A stretch of 64,000 bases of DNA from CALLPQ01 sp964392325 (GCA_964392325.1 CAYMPJ010000010.1:55044-119043); one strand, 5' to 3'; shown: positions 1 to 9,222, counted from the stretch's first letter. Translations and numbers: made by a program. The notes: generated by a model not told the origin, from the letters alone.

Positions 1-440
1 TAAACAGCCCCATTCTGCTCGATGATCGCTTACGTTTGAAAACTGAGCCCCGTCTTCGCTTTGCTGGACAGATTACAGGTGTTGAAGGTTATGTGGAAAG
101 TGCTGCGATTGGTTTATTGGCCGGTTGCTTGGCCGCGTGCGACGCTGGCTATTGTGATTTCACGCCGCCTCCCGAACAAACTGCGCTGGGTGCATTGATT
201 GGCCATATTACTGGCGGGCATCTGGTCCAGAATAGTAAATCGACATTTCAACCGATGAATGTCAATTTTGGCCTGTTCCCGGAAATTGCCGCGCCGCGTA
301 CCGACGAAAATGGAAAAAGATTGCGCGGGAAAGAAAAGGGCCGGGCGAAAAAGCGATTACAGTCGGCTAGAGCGCTTGAGGCCTTATCAGAGTGGCAAAG
401 CCTTCAAGACCAGTCTAATCAGCCTGCTTCATCTTCATAA
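1..440 (+). CDS. trmFO: TrmFO, C-terminal part (5' end outside window)
   Basis: This is the C-terminal third of the folate- and FAD-dependent tRNA methyltransferase that makes m5U54 in the T-loop of tRNA. The reading frame is open from base 3 and has no start in the window, so the gene is cut by the window edge. Family signatures seen are GQITGVEGYVESAA, a TALGALIGHIT stretch and FQPMNVNFGLFP, followed by a basic tail (KEKGRAKKR). The stop at 438-440 lies inside the 3' end of the convergent yacG, so the two genes overlap tail to tail by 22 bases. TrmFO is typical of Alphaproteobacteria and Gram-positives, which supports the lineage call. Confidence 0.93.
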   Translation, partial: NSPILLDDRLRLKTEPRLRFAGQITGVEGYVESAAIGLLAGCLAACDAGYCDFTPPPEQTALGALIGHITGGHLVQNSKSTFQPMNVNFGLFPEIAAPRTDENGKRLRGKEKGRAKKRLQSARALEALSEWQSLQDQSNQPASSS

Positions 441-592
441 CCATCATCTTCTACTGCGGGGATTGCATATGACCCTGAGAGCCAACGGTGCAAATCAACA
501 TCAGAACACCTTTTTGAACAGAAGGGATGATAATCTTGCTCTGCCGGTTTTTTGCAGATCGGGCATGTTTCCGCTTTTTTAGAATTTTTCAT
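419..592 (-). CDS. yacG: DNA gyrase inhibitor YacG-like zinc protein
   Basis: A protein of about 57 residues with the YacG zinc site: CPIC near the N-terminus, then FCSKRC about 13 residues later, followed by the family's DLHRWLSGSYAIP stretch. YacG proteins bind GyrB and reduce gyrase activity. I chose the start MKNSKK at 592 rather than the upstream start at 604 because homologues begin just before the first CxxC. The start overlaps the end of the RNase E/G-family gene, so translation is probably coupled. It is last in the minus-strand infA-maf-rng-yacG series and collides with trmFO. Confidence 0.9.
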   Translation of the reverse strand: MKNSKKAETCPICKKPAEQDYHPFCSKRCSDVDLHRWLSGSYAIPAVEDDGYEDEAG

Positions 593-1775
593 TAAAAACC
601 ACACTGTTATTTTTTAGGTCTTTGTCCATATGGAGAGTAATGCGCGCACCATAATTTTCTTCAACGCGCTCCCCCCATTGGGGATTGGCTTTATAGATCT
701 CATCGATATCTGATGAAATCAAAAGTTCAAATTTTTGCCCCGGCTGCGCGCGAAGCCGTACCTCTAATTCACTTAAGCCGTGACGCAATGTAAAATCGGG
801 TGTAAAAGCGCGCGCCTTAATCACGCCGCCTGCACTTGGCCGGGTAAATTGCTCAAGTAGAGAGGGCTTGTTGCGCGGCAGAGAAAAACAAAACAATCCC
901 GAAGGTGTCCATCCCGCACGGCCAAAACCGGGCAAAGCTTTCATCTGTCCACGCAACCAGCTATCGAATTTACTCTGAACGGGTTTGGGCATTGGCAGAA
1001 AATCAATCGCGATCTGCCCCCCAATCATACGCAATTGCAACTGGCGTATAATCGAAATTAATGCCTCGCGGTTGAGCTTTTCGTTAAGACGGTTACGCGA
1101 TGGCGCGCCCATTGCTGCGCTATCAATATCAATAGCAGTCAATGCTTCCGATTGATCTATTGTTATAACACCGCCTGAAGGCAAAGTAAGGCTTGGCGAG
1201 AAGAATTCATCAAGATCGCGGCAGATATCATCAAAGCAGGATGGCTCAAACCGGCAATGCGTTGCGAGAGCAAGAGAGGGATTATTAAGTTTTAATTTTT
1301 CAAAACCAGCTTTTGCAATCCCTGATGTAAAAACACAGTCCCCTAACGCACCAGTCATTCCGTCGGTAAGCCAATCAAAAGCATCCAACAAAGGATCTTG
1401 TGTAGGGTTTAAGCTTGCAGGGTCATTATTTTCCTTGGCGTCAACAAGATTTTTTTTCAGGCGCACTCTGGGTAATTTTCCAAACCGCGCCATGTGCGTT
1501 ACTTCCACCTCAACCAAAGCACCGATAGACGGGACAGGATCATCAGCCTTCAAATCAATATAACCGACCATATCCCCCGGCAACTGAACATATCCCGATT
1601 TCATCTCTCTACTGAGCGATTGCACACGCCCACGATAGATGTGGCCAATAAGGGCATGGCCGCAATGGGTTTCATCTCCGCGTGCTGGCCCAAACCAGAT
1701 GCGCCCCACCTCATCATCTTCAATCAAGGCTGCCCGGGTCATGGCGCAACCACTATCGATTACGAGTTGCGCCAT
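579..1775 (-). CDS. rng: Ribonuclease E/G family protein, short form
   Basis: An endoribonuclease of the RNase E/G family acting on rRNA precursors and mRNA. An S1-like segment (GHIYRGRVQSL, GYVQLPGDMVGYIDL) lies at about residues 45-100. The two catalytic metal-binding aspartates are visible in ALTAIDIDSA and GGQIAIDFLPM. At 398 residues it is shorter than E. coli RNase G, and I do not see the CPxCxG zinc-link, so oligomerisation may differ. The start overlaps the end of maf by 16 bases and the stop overlaps yacG. The rng-yacG order is common in Alphaproteobacteria. Family assignment is firm; RNase G as opposed to a diverged relative is less so. Confidence 0.85.
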   Translation of the reverse strand: MAQLVIDSGCAMTRAALIEDDEVGRIWFGPARGDETHCGHALIGHIYRGRVQSLSREMKSGYVQLPGDMVGYIDLKADDPVPSIGALVEVEVTHMARFGKLPRVRLKKNLVDAKENNDPASLNPTQDPLLDAFDWLTDGMTGALGDCVFTSGIAKAGFEKLKLNNPSLALATHCRFEPSCFDDICRDLDEFFSPSLTLPSGGVITIDQSEALTAIDIDSAAMGAPSRNRLNEKLNREALISIIRQLQLRMIGGQIAIDFLPMPKPVQSKFDSWLRGQMKALPGFGRAGWTPSGLFCFSLPRNKPSLLEQFTRPSAGGVIKARAFTPDFTLRHGLSELEVRLRAQPGQKFELLISSDIDEIYKANPQWGERVEENYGARITLHMDKDLKNNSVVFNEKF

Positions 1776-2428
1776 CCAGCACCCATCAGTAAGTTTGCCG
1801 TCTCATAAACCGGAAGCCCGACAACATTCGAATAAGAGCCGCTCAGAGAAATAATATGTTGTTCAAAGCGTCCTTGAATGCCATAGCCCCCCGCCTTACC
1901 GTTCCATTCACCGCTTTCTAAATAATCAAGAATATGTTCCTCGCTGAGACGGCGTACCTTCACACGGGTCTCGACAATTCGAACCGCACGGCGTCCCTCA
2001 TCTGCTGCGCCATGTGGGCTTATCAAACATACGCCGGTATAGACACGATGCGATCGCCCGGAAAGCAACTCAAGACACGATCTGGCTGTATCAATATCTT
2101 CCGCCTTGGGCAAAATACGCGCACCAACACTCACCACCGTATCAGCGCCGAGCACAAATGCATCCGGCTTTTGATCGGCAATCACCTTGGCCTTCCCCAC
2201 CGCCATTCGCCGGGCATAATCTCTCACGCCCTCACCCCTTCCCTTGGGAAAGGTTAAAGGCGTCTCGTCAATATCTGCAGGGATAATGGCGTCAGGGATG
2301 ACATCTATCTGCCCGAGCAAATCTTTCCTACGCGGACTTGCGCTCGCTAAAATCAAGGGCGCAGAGCGGCCTTGACCTTTTGCAGACTTATTTGAAGCGA
2401 TAGGTGATGCGCCCTTTAGTAAGGTCAT
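1760..2428 (-). CDS. maf: Maf-like nucleotide pyrophosphatase
   Basis: A Maf/HAM1-fold nucleoside triphosphate pyrophosphatase, a family that hydrolyses non-canonical or pyrimidine NTPs (dTTP/UTP in the YhdE type). Signatures are LILASASPRR at about residues 25-34, GADTVVS, LSGRSHRVYTGV and GKAGGYGIQGR. The only usable start in frame overlaps infA by 41 bases and has no clear Shine-Dalgarno sequence, which suggests coupling to infA translation. The extra N-terminal residues before LILASASPRR come from this overlap. The gene sits in the usual place between infA and the RNase E/G gene. Confidence 0.92.
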   Translation of the reverse strand: MTLLKGASPIASNKSAKGQGRSAPLILASASPRRKDLLGQIDVIPDAIIPADIDETPLTFPKGRGEGVRDYARRMAVGKAKVIADQKPDAFVLGADTVVSVGARILPKAEDIDTARSCLELLSGRSHRVYTGVCLISPHGAADEGRRAVRIVETRVKVRRLSEEHILDYLESGEWNGKAGGYGIQGRFEQHIISLSGSYSNVVGLPVYETANLLMGAGWRNS

Positions 2429-2606
2429 AAGGGGTCATCTCAACCAGGACTTTATCACCCGCCAGCACCCGAATACGGTTTTTCCGCATTTTGCCAGCTG
2501 TATGGGCAATGATTTCATGTTCATTCTCGAGCTTTACCCGAAACGTAGCATTGGGAAGAAGTTCCTCCACCGTGCCCTCAAACTCAAGAAGTTCTTCTTT
2601 CGCCAT
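2388..2606 (-). CDS. infA: Translation initiation factor IF-1
   Basis: A 72-residue single S1/OB-fold protein that binds the ribosomal A site during initiation. Length and sequence are canonical: MAKEELLEFEGTV at the start, FRVKLENEHEIIAHTAGKMR in the middle and TKGRITYRFK at the end. It is preceded by the phosphatase gene about 110 bases upstream and followed by maf, which starts inside it. Confidence 0.98.
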   Translation of the reverse strand: MAKEELLEFEGTVEELLPNATFRVKLENEHEIIAHTAGKMRKNRIRVLAGDKVLVEMTPYDLTKGRITYRFK

Positions 2607-2715
2607 TACTGGCCAGCTCCTGTTATCATCGTCATATTCCTATCTGTTCATTCTAACCCCGGAAGAGGGTAGGAAAAGCTCTAAATGCTCATCAATGCAC
2701 GTAAAATCAAGCCCT

Positions 2716-3147
2716 TTAGCTTTGATGGGAAAAACGTTGCTTTATTTTCTCGCCAATCTCATCTCGTACATCGCGATAGGCCGCTAATAAAGTATCGAAA
2801 TTCCCGCTCTCACTAGATGGATTCCCTACATCCCAAAATTCTATTTTTTCGGAAGGGAGGAGTTTTCGAACCTCCCCGGCAGCTTCTGCAGTCATCACGA
2901 CGACCAGATCAAAGCCATCTAAATTAACGTCCTGCAGGCGTTTTGTAGCATAGTCTTCAAGAGTAATGTCAACCTCTCCAAGAACCCGCTCGGTTAGCGG
3001 GTCCAGCCAACCGCTATAAACCCCCGCAGAATCTGCAATGATTCCATCCGGAGCTAAAGTCGCCATCAAAGCCGCGGCCATAGGGGAGCGAATTGAGTTC
3101 ATATTACAGATAAAAAGGATCGATTTCACACTTTCAGGCATTGTCAC
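2716..3147 (-). CDS. Low-molecular-weight phosphatase family protein
   Basis: A 143-residue cytoplasmic protein of the low-molecular-weight tyrosine phosphatase/arsenate reductase fold. The P-loop is intact as C14-X5-R20 (CNMNSIRS) and a candidate general-acid aspartate lies in EFWDVGNPS near the C-terminus. The P-loop lacks the usual second cysteine, which argues against an arsenate reductase that uses a cysteine relay. It lies 3 bases downstream of the UPF0262 gene and upstream of infA, as in many alphaproteobacteria. Substrate unknown. Confidence 0.88.
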   Translation of the reverse strand: MTMPESVKSILFICNMNSIRSPMAAALMATLAPDGIIADSAGVYSGWLDPLTERVLGEVDITLEDYATKRLQDVNLDGFDLVVVMTAEAAGEVRKLLPSEKIEFWDVGNPSSESGNFDTLLAAYRDVRDEIGEKIKQRFSHQS

Positions 3148-3150
3148 TTC

Positions 3151-3651
3151 CTAACGCATGTGAAAACTGCAAATCAGCGTAAAAAGCCGCCGCGCAGTAT
3201 TATGGTCAATTACAATCTTGTCTTTCAGACGCTCTCGCAAAATATCTGATCCTTCATTGTGCATGGCCCGGCGGGCCATATCAACCGTTTCAATTTGCGC
3301 TGGCGCAGCATTACGGATGGCATCATGATAACTGCCACATAACAGAAAATAGTCTTTTATGGTCTTGCGAAGGGGCATAAGTGAGAGATGCACTGCCCCG
3401 ACTTTTTCACCGCCATCGCGACAAACCTCAAACACCAGACGGCGTTCAATGATTGAAAGGCAAAGCTCAAATGGACCCTCACCTGCACCAACCGGGCTAA
3501 AAAAATTCTCTTCCAGCATATCATAAATAGCGATCTTGCGTTCATATTCAATATCGGCATTCGCACGCGCTAAAGAGGTTTCATCAAGATCTATCTTGAT
3601 GATCCGGTTTTTCATATCCTTTTGAGTATTCTCGTCACTCGCCATAATCAT
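3151..3651 (-). CDS. UPF0262 family protein
   Basis: A 166-residue protein of the alphaproteobacterial UPF0262 family, function unknown. Recognisable stretches are IIKIDLDETSLARANADIEYER, so a conserved N-terminal third, and HNEGSDILRERLKDKI towards the C-terminus. It opens the conserved run UPF0262, phosphatase, infA, maf, RNase E/G, yacG. In many relatives hisD stands before it; here an unrelated alpha/beta hydrolase does. No signal peptide or membrane segment is seen. Confidence 0.85.
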   Translation of the reverse strand: MIMASDENTQKDMKNRIIKIDLDETSLARANADIEYERKIAIYDMLEENFFSPVGAGEGPFELCLSIIERRLVFEVCRDGGEKVGAVHLSLMPLRKTIKDYFLLCGSYHDAIRNAAPAQIETVDMARRAMHNEGSDILRERLKDKIVIDHNTARRLFTLICSFHMR

Positions 3652-3700
3652 TGCTTGTACCCGTTAGCGGGCCATGCGCAAAGGGGCAATTCTAGCCAAT

Positions 3701-4699
3701 TTAATTGCTGGTCACGGTTCCCTGACAGAAGGAGTGACACCACTCACTCACATAGTCATAGACCTGCTCGCGGTCACGCTCATTAAACAGCTCATGGCGC
3801 ATTTCCGGGAAAATCTTACTACTTATGCGCTTGGCCCCCGCCTCCGTCAGACGTTTTTCCAATTCGGCCACAGACGCTCCATTGGCGGTCGAACTATCAT
3901 GACTACCTGACATCATTAAAACCGGCATATCTGATCGCAAAGATTTCAGCCGGGCATCTTTATATGTTTTTGCAAGACCTTTTGAGAGTTCCACAGCAAA
4001 ATTCACTGTCGGCGGCCAACCACATTCCGGGTCTGCGAGATATTTATCAACTTCATCTTCGTCCCGTGATAACCAGTCATAAGCAGTGCGTGCTGGCTTG
4101 TAAGGCTTATTGAGTGGGTCCCATGCCAGTTTTTGGAACAAAGTACTTATACTCTCTGGCTCTTTAAAGGCCGCTTCCATTTTCAAAAGAGATTGCAATA
4201 CTGGCATCGCTGAATTTTTTTGCAGAACCGGGCCGCTAAGCAATAATCCATCTGCACAAACAGGATCACGCAAAAGCATCTCGAAGGCCACAACCGCCCC
4301 CATTGAATGCCCGGCTAGAATGAAAGGAAGCTCTTGCCCCCCATGGTCGTTTTCTAGTTTTGGTATTGCACCTTTTATGTGAGCCCCCAAAGCAAGTGCG
4401 TCCTCAATCACGAGGTTCCAGCCATCTTCTCCAAAAACATGTGAGGGGATCCCGGGGACTGATGTCGCCCCGTGACCGCGATGATCATGAGCAAAAACAT
4501 GAAACCCTTGCGCGCTCATTGTTTGAGCAAACTCTAAATAACGTTCACTATGCTCCGCAGCACCATGATTTATATGGATAATACCTTTTACAGGCGGTGA
4601 CGCTTTCATATGGCGTACACAAAGTTCCGCTCCCGAAGGGGCAATAAAAGTCTGGGTTGAAAAATCCCCCGCTGCCAGAATATCGTTTTGAGTATTCAT
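3701..4699 (-). CDS. Alpha/beta hydrolase, monoacylglycerol lipase/lysophospholipase type
   Basis: A 332-residue serine hydrolase of the Hydrolase_4 type that probably cleaves monoacylglycerols or lysophospholipids. The oxyanion-side motif HINHGAAEHSERY, the HDHRGHGAT box and the nucleophile elbow GHSMG are visible, with a catalytic histidine candidate in MRHELFNE near the C-terminus and an acid in SGSHDSS. No signal peptide, so probably cytoplasmic. It is 50 bases upstream of UPF0262 on the same strand and divergent from the next gene. Confidence 0.85.
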   Translation of the reverse strand: MNTQNDILAAGDFSTQTFIAPSGAELCVRHMKASPPVKGIIHINHGAAEHSERYLEFAQTMSAQGFHVFAHDHRGHGATSVPGIPSHVFGEDGWNLVIEDALALGAHIKGAIPKLENDHGGQELPFILAGHSMGAVVAFEMLLRDPVCADGLLLSGPVLQKNSAMPVLQSLLKMEAAFKEPESISTLFQKLAWDPLNKPYKPARTAYDWLSRDEDEVDKYLADPECGWPPTVNFAVELSKGLAKTYKDARLKSLRSDMPVLMMSGSHDSSTANGASVAELEKRLTEAGAKRISSKIFPEMRHELFNERDREQVYDYVSEWCHSFCQGTVTSN

Positions 4700-4757
4700 A
4701 ATCGCCCGCTATATTTTTTCTAATCCTAAGCGGCAAAGCCCTCTATAACAAATACAA

Positions 4758-5471
4758 ATGCCATTTCAAAACCGTGTAACACCATTTTCATCGATAGAAG
4801 TCAGCCCAAATAGAGGGTTGTTTATGGGCAATCGCGGGATTTTACACAATGAAGATCAGCAGCTGATTACCCAAAAGTGGCGCCACAAGACGTGGGTAAC
4901 TTGCGCCTTGCGGCATACAGATAAAAAGGGGCAGTCTTGGCATCGCAAAATTATGCAGCCTGGCAATTATACTGAATTATTCTTTCTTGATGAAGCAACT
5001 GCGCTCAGCGCTGGTCATCGCCCCTGCGCCCTTTGTCGGCGTGAGAATTATAACAAATTCAGGCAAGCCCTGGGAGATCACTATTCATCAGCAAAAGCCC
5101 TTGATGAGATCCTCCACGCAGAGCGGACAAGGCTGATTGAACAAAAATCATCTACGACGCCCCCATATCCGAAATATGCCCTTAAAGACCTCCCCGATGG
5201 TGTGATAATATTACGGTCAAGCCTCCTTGAAAACGACCTTTCAAATGCGCCTGACCCCCCAATTGATTGGTTCAAAAATGGTCCATGGCTCAAAAATGGC
5301 GGCTTCCTCATGGGTTGGACCCATAATGGCTATCAAAACCGTATCCACGCGACAGATGAGTATGTTCGGGTATTAACACCGGAAACCATTATCAAGGCCC
5401 TCAAGGGAGGCTATAAGCCTGTGATTCATCCCTCCGGCACACCTCACCCTCGCTCACAAAACCATCAATAG
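4758..5471 (+). CDS. Conserved protein of unknown function with CxxC motif
   Basis: A 237-residue protein I recognise only as a conserved hypothetical of proteobacteria. The N-terminus (NRVTPFS, then GLFMGNRGILH) and the block YTELFFLDEATALSAGHRPCALCRR at residues 71-95, here given in pieces, are its most typical parts. C90 and C93 with the preceding histidine could bind a metal. There is no signal peptide or membrane segment. It stands alone between a divergent lipase-like gene and the beta-oxidation pair. Function not assigned. Confidence 0.75.
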   Translation: MPFQNRVTPFSSIEVSPNRGLFMGNRGILHNEDQQLITQKWRHKTWVTCALRHTDKKGQSWHRKIMQPGNYTELFFLDEATALSAGHRPCALCRRENYNKFRQALGDHYSSAKALDEILHAERTRLIEQKSSTTPPYPKYALKDLPDGVIILRSSLLENDLSNAPDPPIDWFKNGPWLKNGGFLMGWTHNGYQNRIHATDEYVRVLTPETIIKALKGGYKPVIHPSGTPHPRSQNHQ

Positions 5472-5599
5472 CAGTTGGTAATATTGACCTGACTCACCTT
5501 CATCACTTAATGATTTCGACAGATTAATCATTAGGTCTTCAAGACACGCCAACACCAGTAAAGCCTGTTGAAGCGCCCTCTAATCAAAGGAACACAACT

Positions 5600-6811
5600 A
5601 TGACCGAAGCCTATATTTATGACGCAGTACGCACCCCGCGCGGAAAAGGGAAATCAGACGGTTCTCTCCACGAGATCACCCCTGTCGCAATGGCAACGCA
5701 AGTTTTAAATGCTATCAAGGATCGCAATAATCTACCCGCCGATTCAGTAGAAGACGTTGCTATGGGGGTGGTATCTCCTGTTGGCGAGCAAGGCGCGGTC
5801 ATCACCCGCACAGCATTGCTTCAATCTGATTTTGCAGAAACAACCTCCGGTATTCAGGTCAATCGGTTTTGTGCTTCTGGATTAGAGGCAATTAACATCG
5901 CAGCCGCTAAAGTAAAATCTGGCGAAGCCGACATGACAATTGGCGGGGGCGTTGAATGTATGAGCCGTGTGCCGATGGGGTCCGATGGCGGTGCATGGCC
6001 GACCGACCCGCAATCTGCTTTTGATTCTTATTTTGTGCCCCAAGGTATCAGCGCAGATTTGATCGCAACAAAATACGGTATCTCTCGTGATGACGCTGAT
6101 GCTTATGCGGTTGAAAGCCATAAACGCGCGAAAAAATCCTGGGATGAAGCGCGCTTTGAAAAATCGATCGTACCAGTAAAAGATGTAATCGGCATGAATG
6201 CACTTTCAACAGACGAAACCATTCGTCCGGAAACAAATATGCAAACCCTCGGCGCTTTAAACCCTTCCTTCGAAATGCAGGGTCAAAGCTTTGGATTTGA
6301 TGATGTTGCCTTGCAAAAATACCCTGAATTTGAGAAAATCAATCATGTTCACCATGCAGGCAATTCATCAGGCATTGTGGATGGTTCTGCTGGTGTTTTA
6401 ATCGGCACCAAAGAAGCTGGTGAAAAACTGGGGCTTAAGCCGCGTGCACGGATTAAATCCATGGCCTCTATCGGTTCAGAGCCAACGATTATGCTTACCG
6501 GCCCCGAATTTGCCGCTCGCAAAGCCCTCGCAAAAGCCGGAATGAATGTAAAAGATATCGATCTGTACGAATTGAATGAAGCGTTTGCATCAGTTGTTTT
6601 GCGCTTTATGCAAGCACTCGACATTGACCACTCTGATATCAATGTAAATGGCGGTGCGATCGCCATGGGTCACCCGCTAGGCGCAACAGGTGCAATGATT
6701 ATGGGCACCATGGTTGATGAACTTGAACGCTCTAACAAAGAAACCGCTTTGGTTACGCTTTGTATTGGCGGCGGCATGGGCACAGCTACGATTATTGAAC
6801 GCGTCAATTAA
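5600..6811 (+). CDS. Acetyl-CoA C-acyltransferase (thiolase)
   Basis: A 403-residue thiolase that cleaves 3-ketoacyl-CoA with CoA to give acetyl-CoA, the last step of beta-oxidation. The nucleophile C91 lies in NRFCASGLEA, the histidine motif is GHPLGATGA, and the second active cysteine lies in TLCIGGGMG. It is preceded by an AAAGGAA ribosome-binding site and followed 44 bases later by the multifunctional hydratase/dehydrogenase, so the two encode a degradative FadA/FadB-like pair. Neighbours and length favour the fadA/fadI class over acetoacetyl-CoA thiolase. Confidence 0.93.
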   Translation: MTEAYIYDAVRTPRGKGKSDGSLHEITPVAMATQVLNAIKDRNNLPADSVEDVAMGVVSPVGEQGAVITRTALLQSDFAETTSGIQVNRFCASGLEAINIAAAKVKSGEADMTIGGGVECMSRVPMGSDGGAWPTDPQSAFDSYFVPQGISADLIATKYGISRDDADAYAVESHKRAKKSWDEARFEKSIVPVKDVIGMNALSTDETIRPETNMQTLGALNPSFEMQGQSFGFDDVALQKYPEFEKINHVHHAGNSSGIVDGSAGVLIGTKEAGEKLGLKPRARIKSMASIGSEPTIMLTGPEFAARKALAKAGMNVKDIDLYELNEAFASVVLRFMQALDIDHSDINVNGGAIAMGHPLGATGAMIMGTMVDELERSNKETALVTLCIGGGMGTATIIERVN

Positions 6812-6855
6812 TCCGGCGGTTTAGACATTAAATTTTTTAGAATGGAATTACCCTT

Positions 6856-9048
6856 ATGAGCTATAAAACTTTTACAGTTGATGTGGATTCAGATGGCATT
6901 GCGCTGGTAACAATTGATTTGCCCGGTCAGTCCATGAATGTATGGAATGCTGACTTAATCAATGAATTTTCAGATTGGGTCGACGCGTTTTGCGCTGACG
7001 ACAAAGTTAAAGGCGCTGTTCTTGCGTCGGGCAAAAAATCTGGCTTCCTTGCCGGCGCAGATCTTCGCATGTTGGGCGACACAAACGGCGATGGTAGTGT
7101 GGAAGAAGCGTTTGAACAATCCTTCCGCCTAAACAAGATATTCAGAAAATTGGAAACTTGCGGGCATAGTGCAAAAGATATGCTTAAAAAGGGAGCCACG
7201 GCAAAACCGGTTGCGGCTGCTATTGAGGGCTTGGCCCTAGGCGGCGGGCTCGAGCTTGCACTTACAGCCCATCACCGGGTCGTTGCCGATAATGAAAAAA
7301 TCCAGCTTGGCGTTCCTGAAGTGCAAGTTGGCTTACTTCCCGGTGCGGGCGGAACCCAGCGCATTCCCCGTCTCATCGGTTTGCAAAACGCTGCTATGAT
7401 GGCGACTTCCGGTAAACCGACCAATCCTGCTACTGCAAAAGCCCAAGGACTGATCAACGAGATCGTGCCAGTGGGAGAGACCATCGCAAAAGCCAAAGAA
7501 TGGGTAAAAGCTAATCCTAAAACTGTTCAGCCCTGGGATAAAAAAGGCTTTAAATATCCAGGCGGCGGCGGCGCTATGGACCCGCGCGCAGTGCAATTTT
7601 TCATTGCGGCAAATGCCATGGCCCAAAAAGAAACACAGCATAATTACCCTGCTGTGCAATCTATCCTTTCCTGCCTGTATGAAGGATCGATCGTTCCCTT
7701 CGATACGGCCATCCGTATAGAGTCTAAATATTTCACCAAACTGCTCATGGACCCAACGGCAAAAAATATGATCCGTTCCTTGTTTGTAAACAAGCAAGCC
7801 CTTGAAAAAGGATCAGCGCGTCCGGAAGGCATCGCGAAAACCGAACTCAACACAGTCGGCGTTCTTGGTGCAGGTCTCATGGGCGCAGGCATCACTCATG
7901 TGACTGCTAAAGGCGGCATGAATGTGATCGTTCTCGATCGCGACGATGAATCCGCACAAAAAGCCGTGGACTATACCAAGAAAATTCTCGACAAACGTGT
8001 CTCGCGCGGAAAAATGACCCAAGAAAAAGCCGATGAATTCCTGGCACGAATTAAACCAACATCTGACTATAACGATTTAAAAGATGTTGACCTAATCATT
8101 GAAGCCGTTTTTGAACTCCCCGATATCAAAGCCGATGTTATCAAAAAAACCGAAGCGGTTATCGGAAAAGATGTGATATTTGCGACAAACACTTCAACCC
8201 TGCCCATTACCGGACTTGCTGAAAATTCCGAACGTCCTGATCAATTCATAGGGTTGCACTTCTTTTCTCCTGTTGAAAGAATGCCGTTGCTGGAAATTAT
8301 TCCGGGCGAAAAAACCGGCGATAAAGCTTTGGCTGTTGCCTTTGATTATAATTCGAAAATTCGCAAAACCCCGATTGTGGTAAAAGATGTACGCGGATTT
8401 TTCACCAATCAGGTGTTCCCTCCTTACGCCAATGAAGCAGCATTGATGGTAACCGAAGGGGTTAAAATGGCGCTCATCGAGAATGCAGCCAAAAGCCTCG
8501 GCATGCCTATCGGTCCTCTTGCTGTTGCAGACGAGACAACTTTGAAGCTTGGTCTGGATATTATGACGGCGACCAAGCAACAATTAGGCGATGCCTATAA
8601 ACCGTCCGGCACAGAAGAGTTCTATGAGTTGATGGTCAATAAGTTAAAACGGGCCGGCAAGCGCTTTGGCGCGGGCTTTTATGACTATCCGGAGGGCGGC
8701 AAGAAAAAACTCTGGGAGGGCATCGTTGATCATTATCCCCTTCTTGAAAATCAGCCAAGCCTTGAAGAGGTTAAAGAGCGCCTCCTCTATATTCAGCTTA
8801 TTGCCACATCCAATTGCTATGCTGATGGCGTTCTCCAGGATCCGCAATCGGCTGATCTTGGTGCAATCTTTGGTTGGGGTTTTGCCCCATGGACTGGCGG
8901 ACCCCTTAGCTATATCGACACAATTGGAACAGAAGCTTTTGTTCGTACAGCAGAAAGCCTCGCCCAAAAACATGGAGATCGCTTTAATCCGCCAACCATG
9001 TTCCGCGAACTCGCAGCTAAAAATGGAACGCTATACAAAGCTGCTTAA
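6856..9048 (+). CDS. Multifunctional enoyl-CoA hydratase/3-hydroxyacyl-CoA dehydrogenase
   Basis: A 730-residue FadB/FadJ-type protein. Residues about 1-200 form the crotonase domain (SGFLAGADLRML, ALGGGLELALTAHHR, GLLPGAGGTQRIPRL). From about residue 330 the NAD-binding dehydrogenase domain begins (VGVLGAGLMGAGI), with IGLHFFSP typical of the dehydrogenase and a duplicated C-terminal helical domain containing the ADLGAIFGWGFAPWTGG stretch. It makes the 3-ketoacyl-CoA used by the thiolase just upstream. A strong terminator follows at 9074-9104. Confidence 0.94.
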   Translation: MSYKTFTVDVDSDGIALVTIDLPGQSMNVWNADLINEFSDWVDAFCADDKVKGAVLASGKKSGFLAGADLRMLGDTNGDGSVEEAFEQSFRLNKIFRKLETCGHSAKDMLKKGATAKPVAAAIEGLALGGGLELALTAHHRVVADNEKIQLGVPEVQVGLLPGAGGTQRIPRLIGLQNAAMMATSGKPTNPATAKAQGLINEIVPVGETIAKAKEWVKANPKTVQPWDKKGFKYPGGGGAMDPRAVQFFIAANAMAQKETQHNYPAVQSILSCLYEGSIVPFDTAIRIESKYFTKLLMDPTAKNMIRSLFVNKQALEKGSARPEGIAKTELNTVGVLGAGLMGAGITHVTAKGGMNVIVLDRDDESAQKAVDYTKKILDKRVSRGKMTQEKADEFLARIKPTSDYNDLKDVDLIIEAVFELPDIKADVIKKTEAVIGKDVIFATNTSTLPITGLAENSERPDQFIGLHFFSPVERMPLLEIIPGEKTGDKALAVAFDYNSKIRKTPIVVKDVRGFFTNQVFPPYANEAALMVTEGVKMALIENAAKSLGMPIGPLAVADETTLKLGLDIMTATKQQLGDAYKPSGTEEFYELMVNKLKRAGKRFGAGFYDYPEGGKKKLWEGIVDHYPLLENQPSLEEVKERLLYIQLIATSNCYADGVLQDPQSADLGAIFGWGFAPWTGGPLSYIDTIGTEAFVRTAESLAQKHGDRFNPPTMFRELAAKNGTLYKAA

Positions 9049-9073
9049 TAGGTTGCATTTTATTTTTATTGAT

Positions 9074-9104
9074 ACGCCCTTCACGAATAGTGGAGGGCGT
9101 TTTT
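9074..9104 (+). terminator. Rho-independent terminator after the beta-oxidation pair
   Basis: The arm ACGCCCTTCAC and the arm GTGGAGGGCGT pair over 11 positions with one mismatch around a GAATA loop, and are followed by five T residues. It lies 26 bases past the stop of the hydratase/dehydrogenase gene. Confidence 0.85.
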
Positions 9105-9222
9105 CATTCCTGATACTTAACCAAAAAACTGCGCCATAAATTAACTTAGAACGTTCCCCTCTTGTCACCAAGCTGCTAATAGCAAGCATTCGACAGCTCA
9201 ATAACCATTAAACGGAATACAC

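Noticed and set aside
4758..5471. Ada-type zinc methyl-transfer domain because of the RPCALCRR motif
   Set aside because: Only two closely spaced cysteines are present and the rest of the protein does not resemble Ada.
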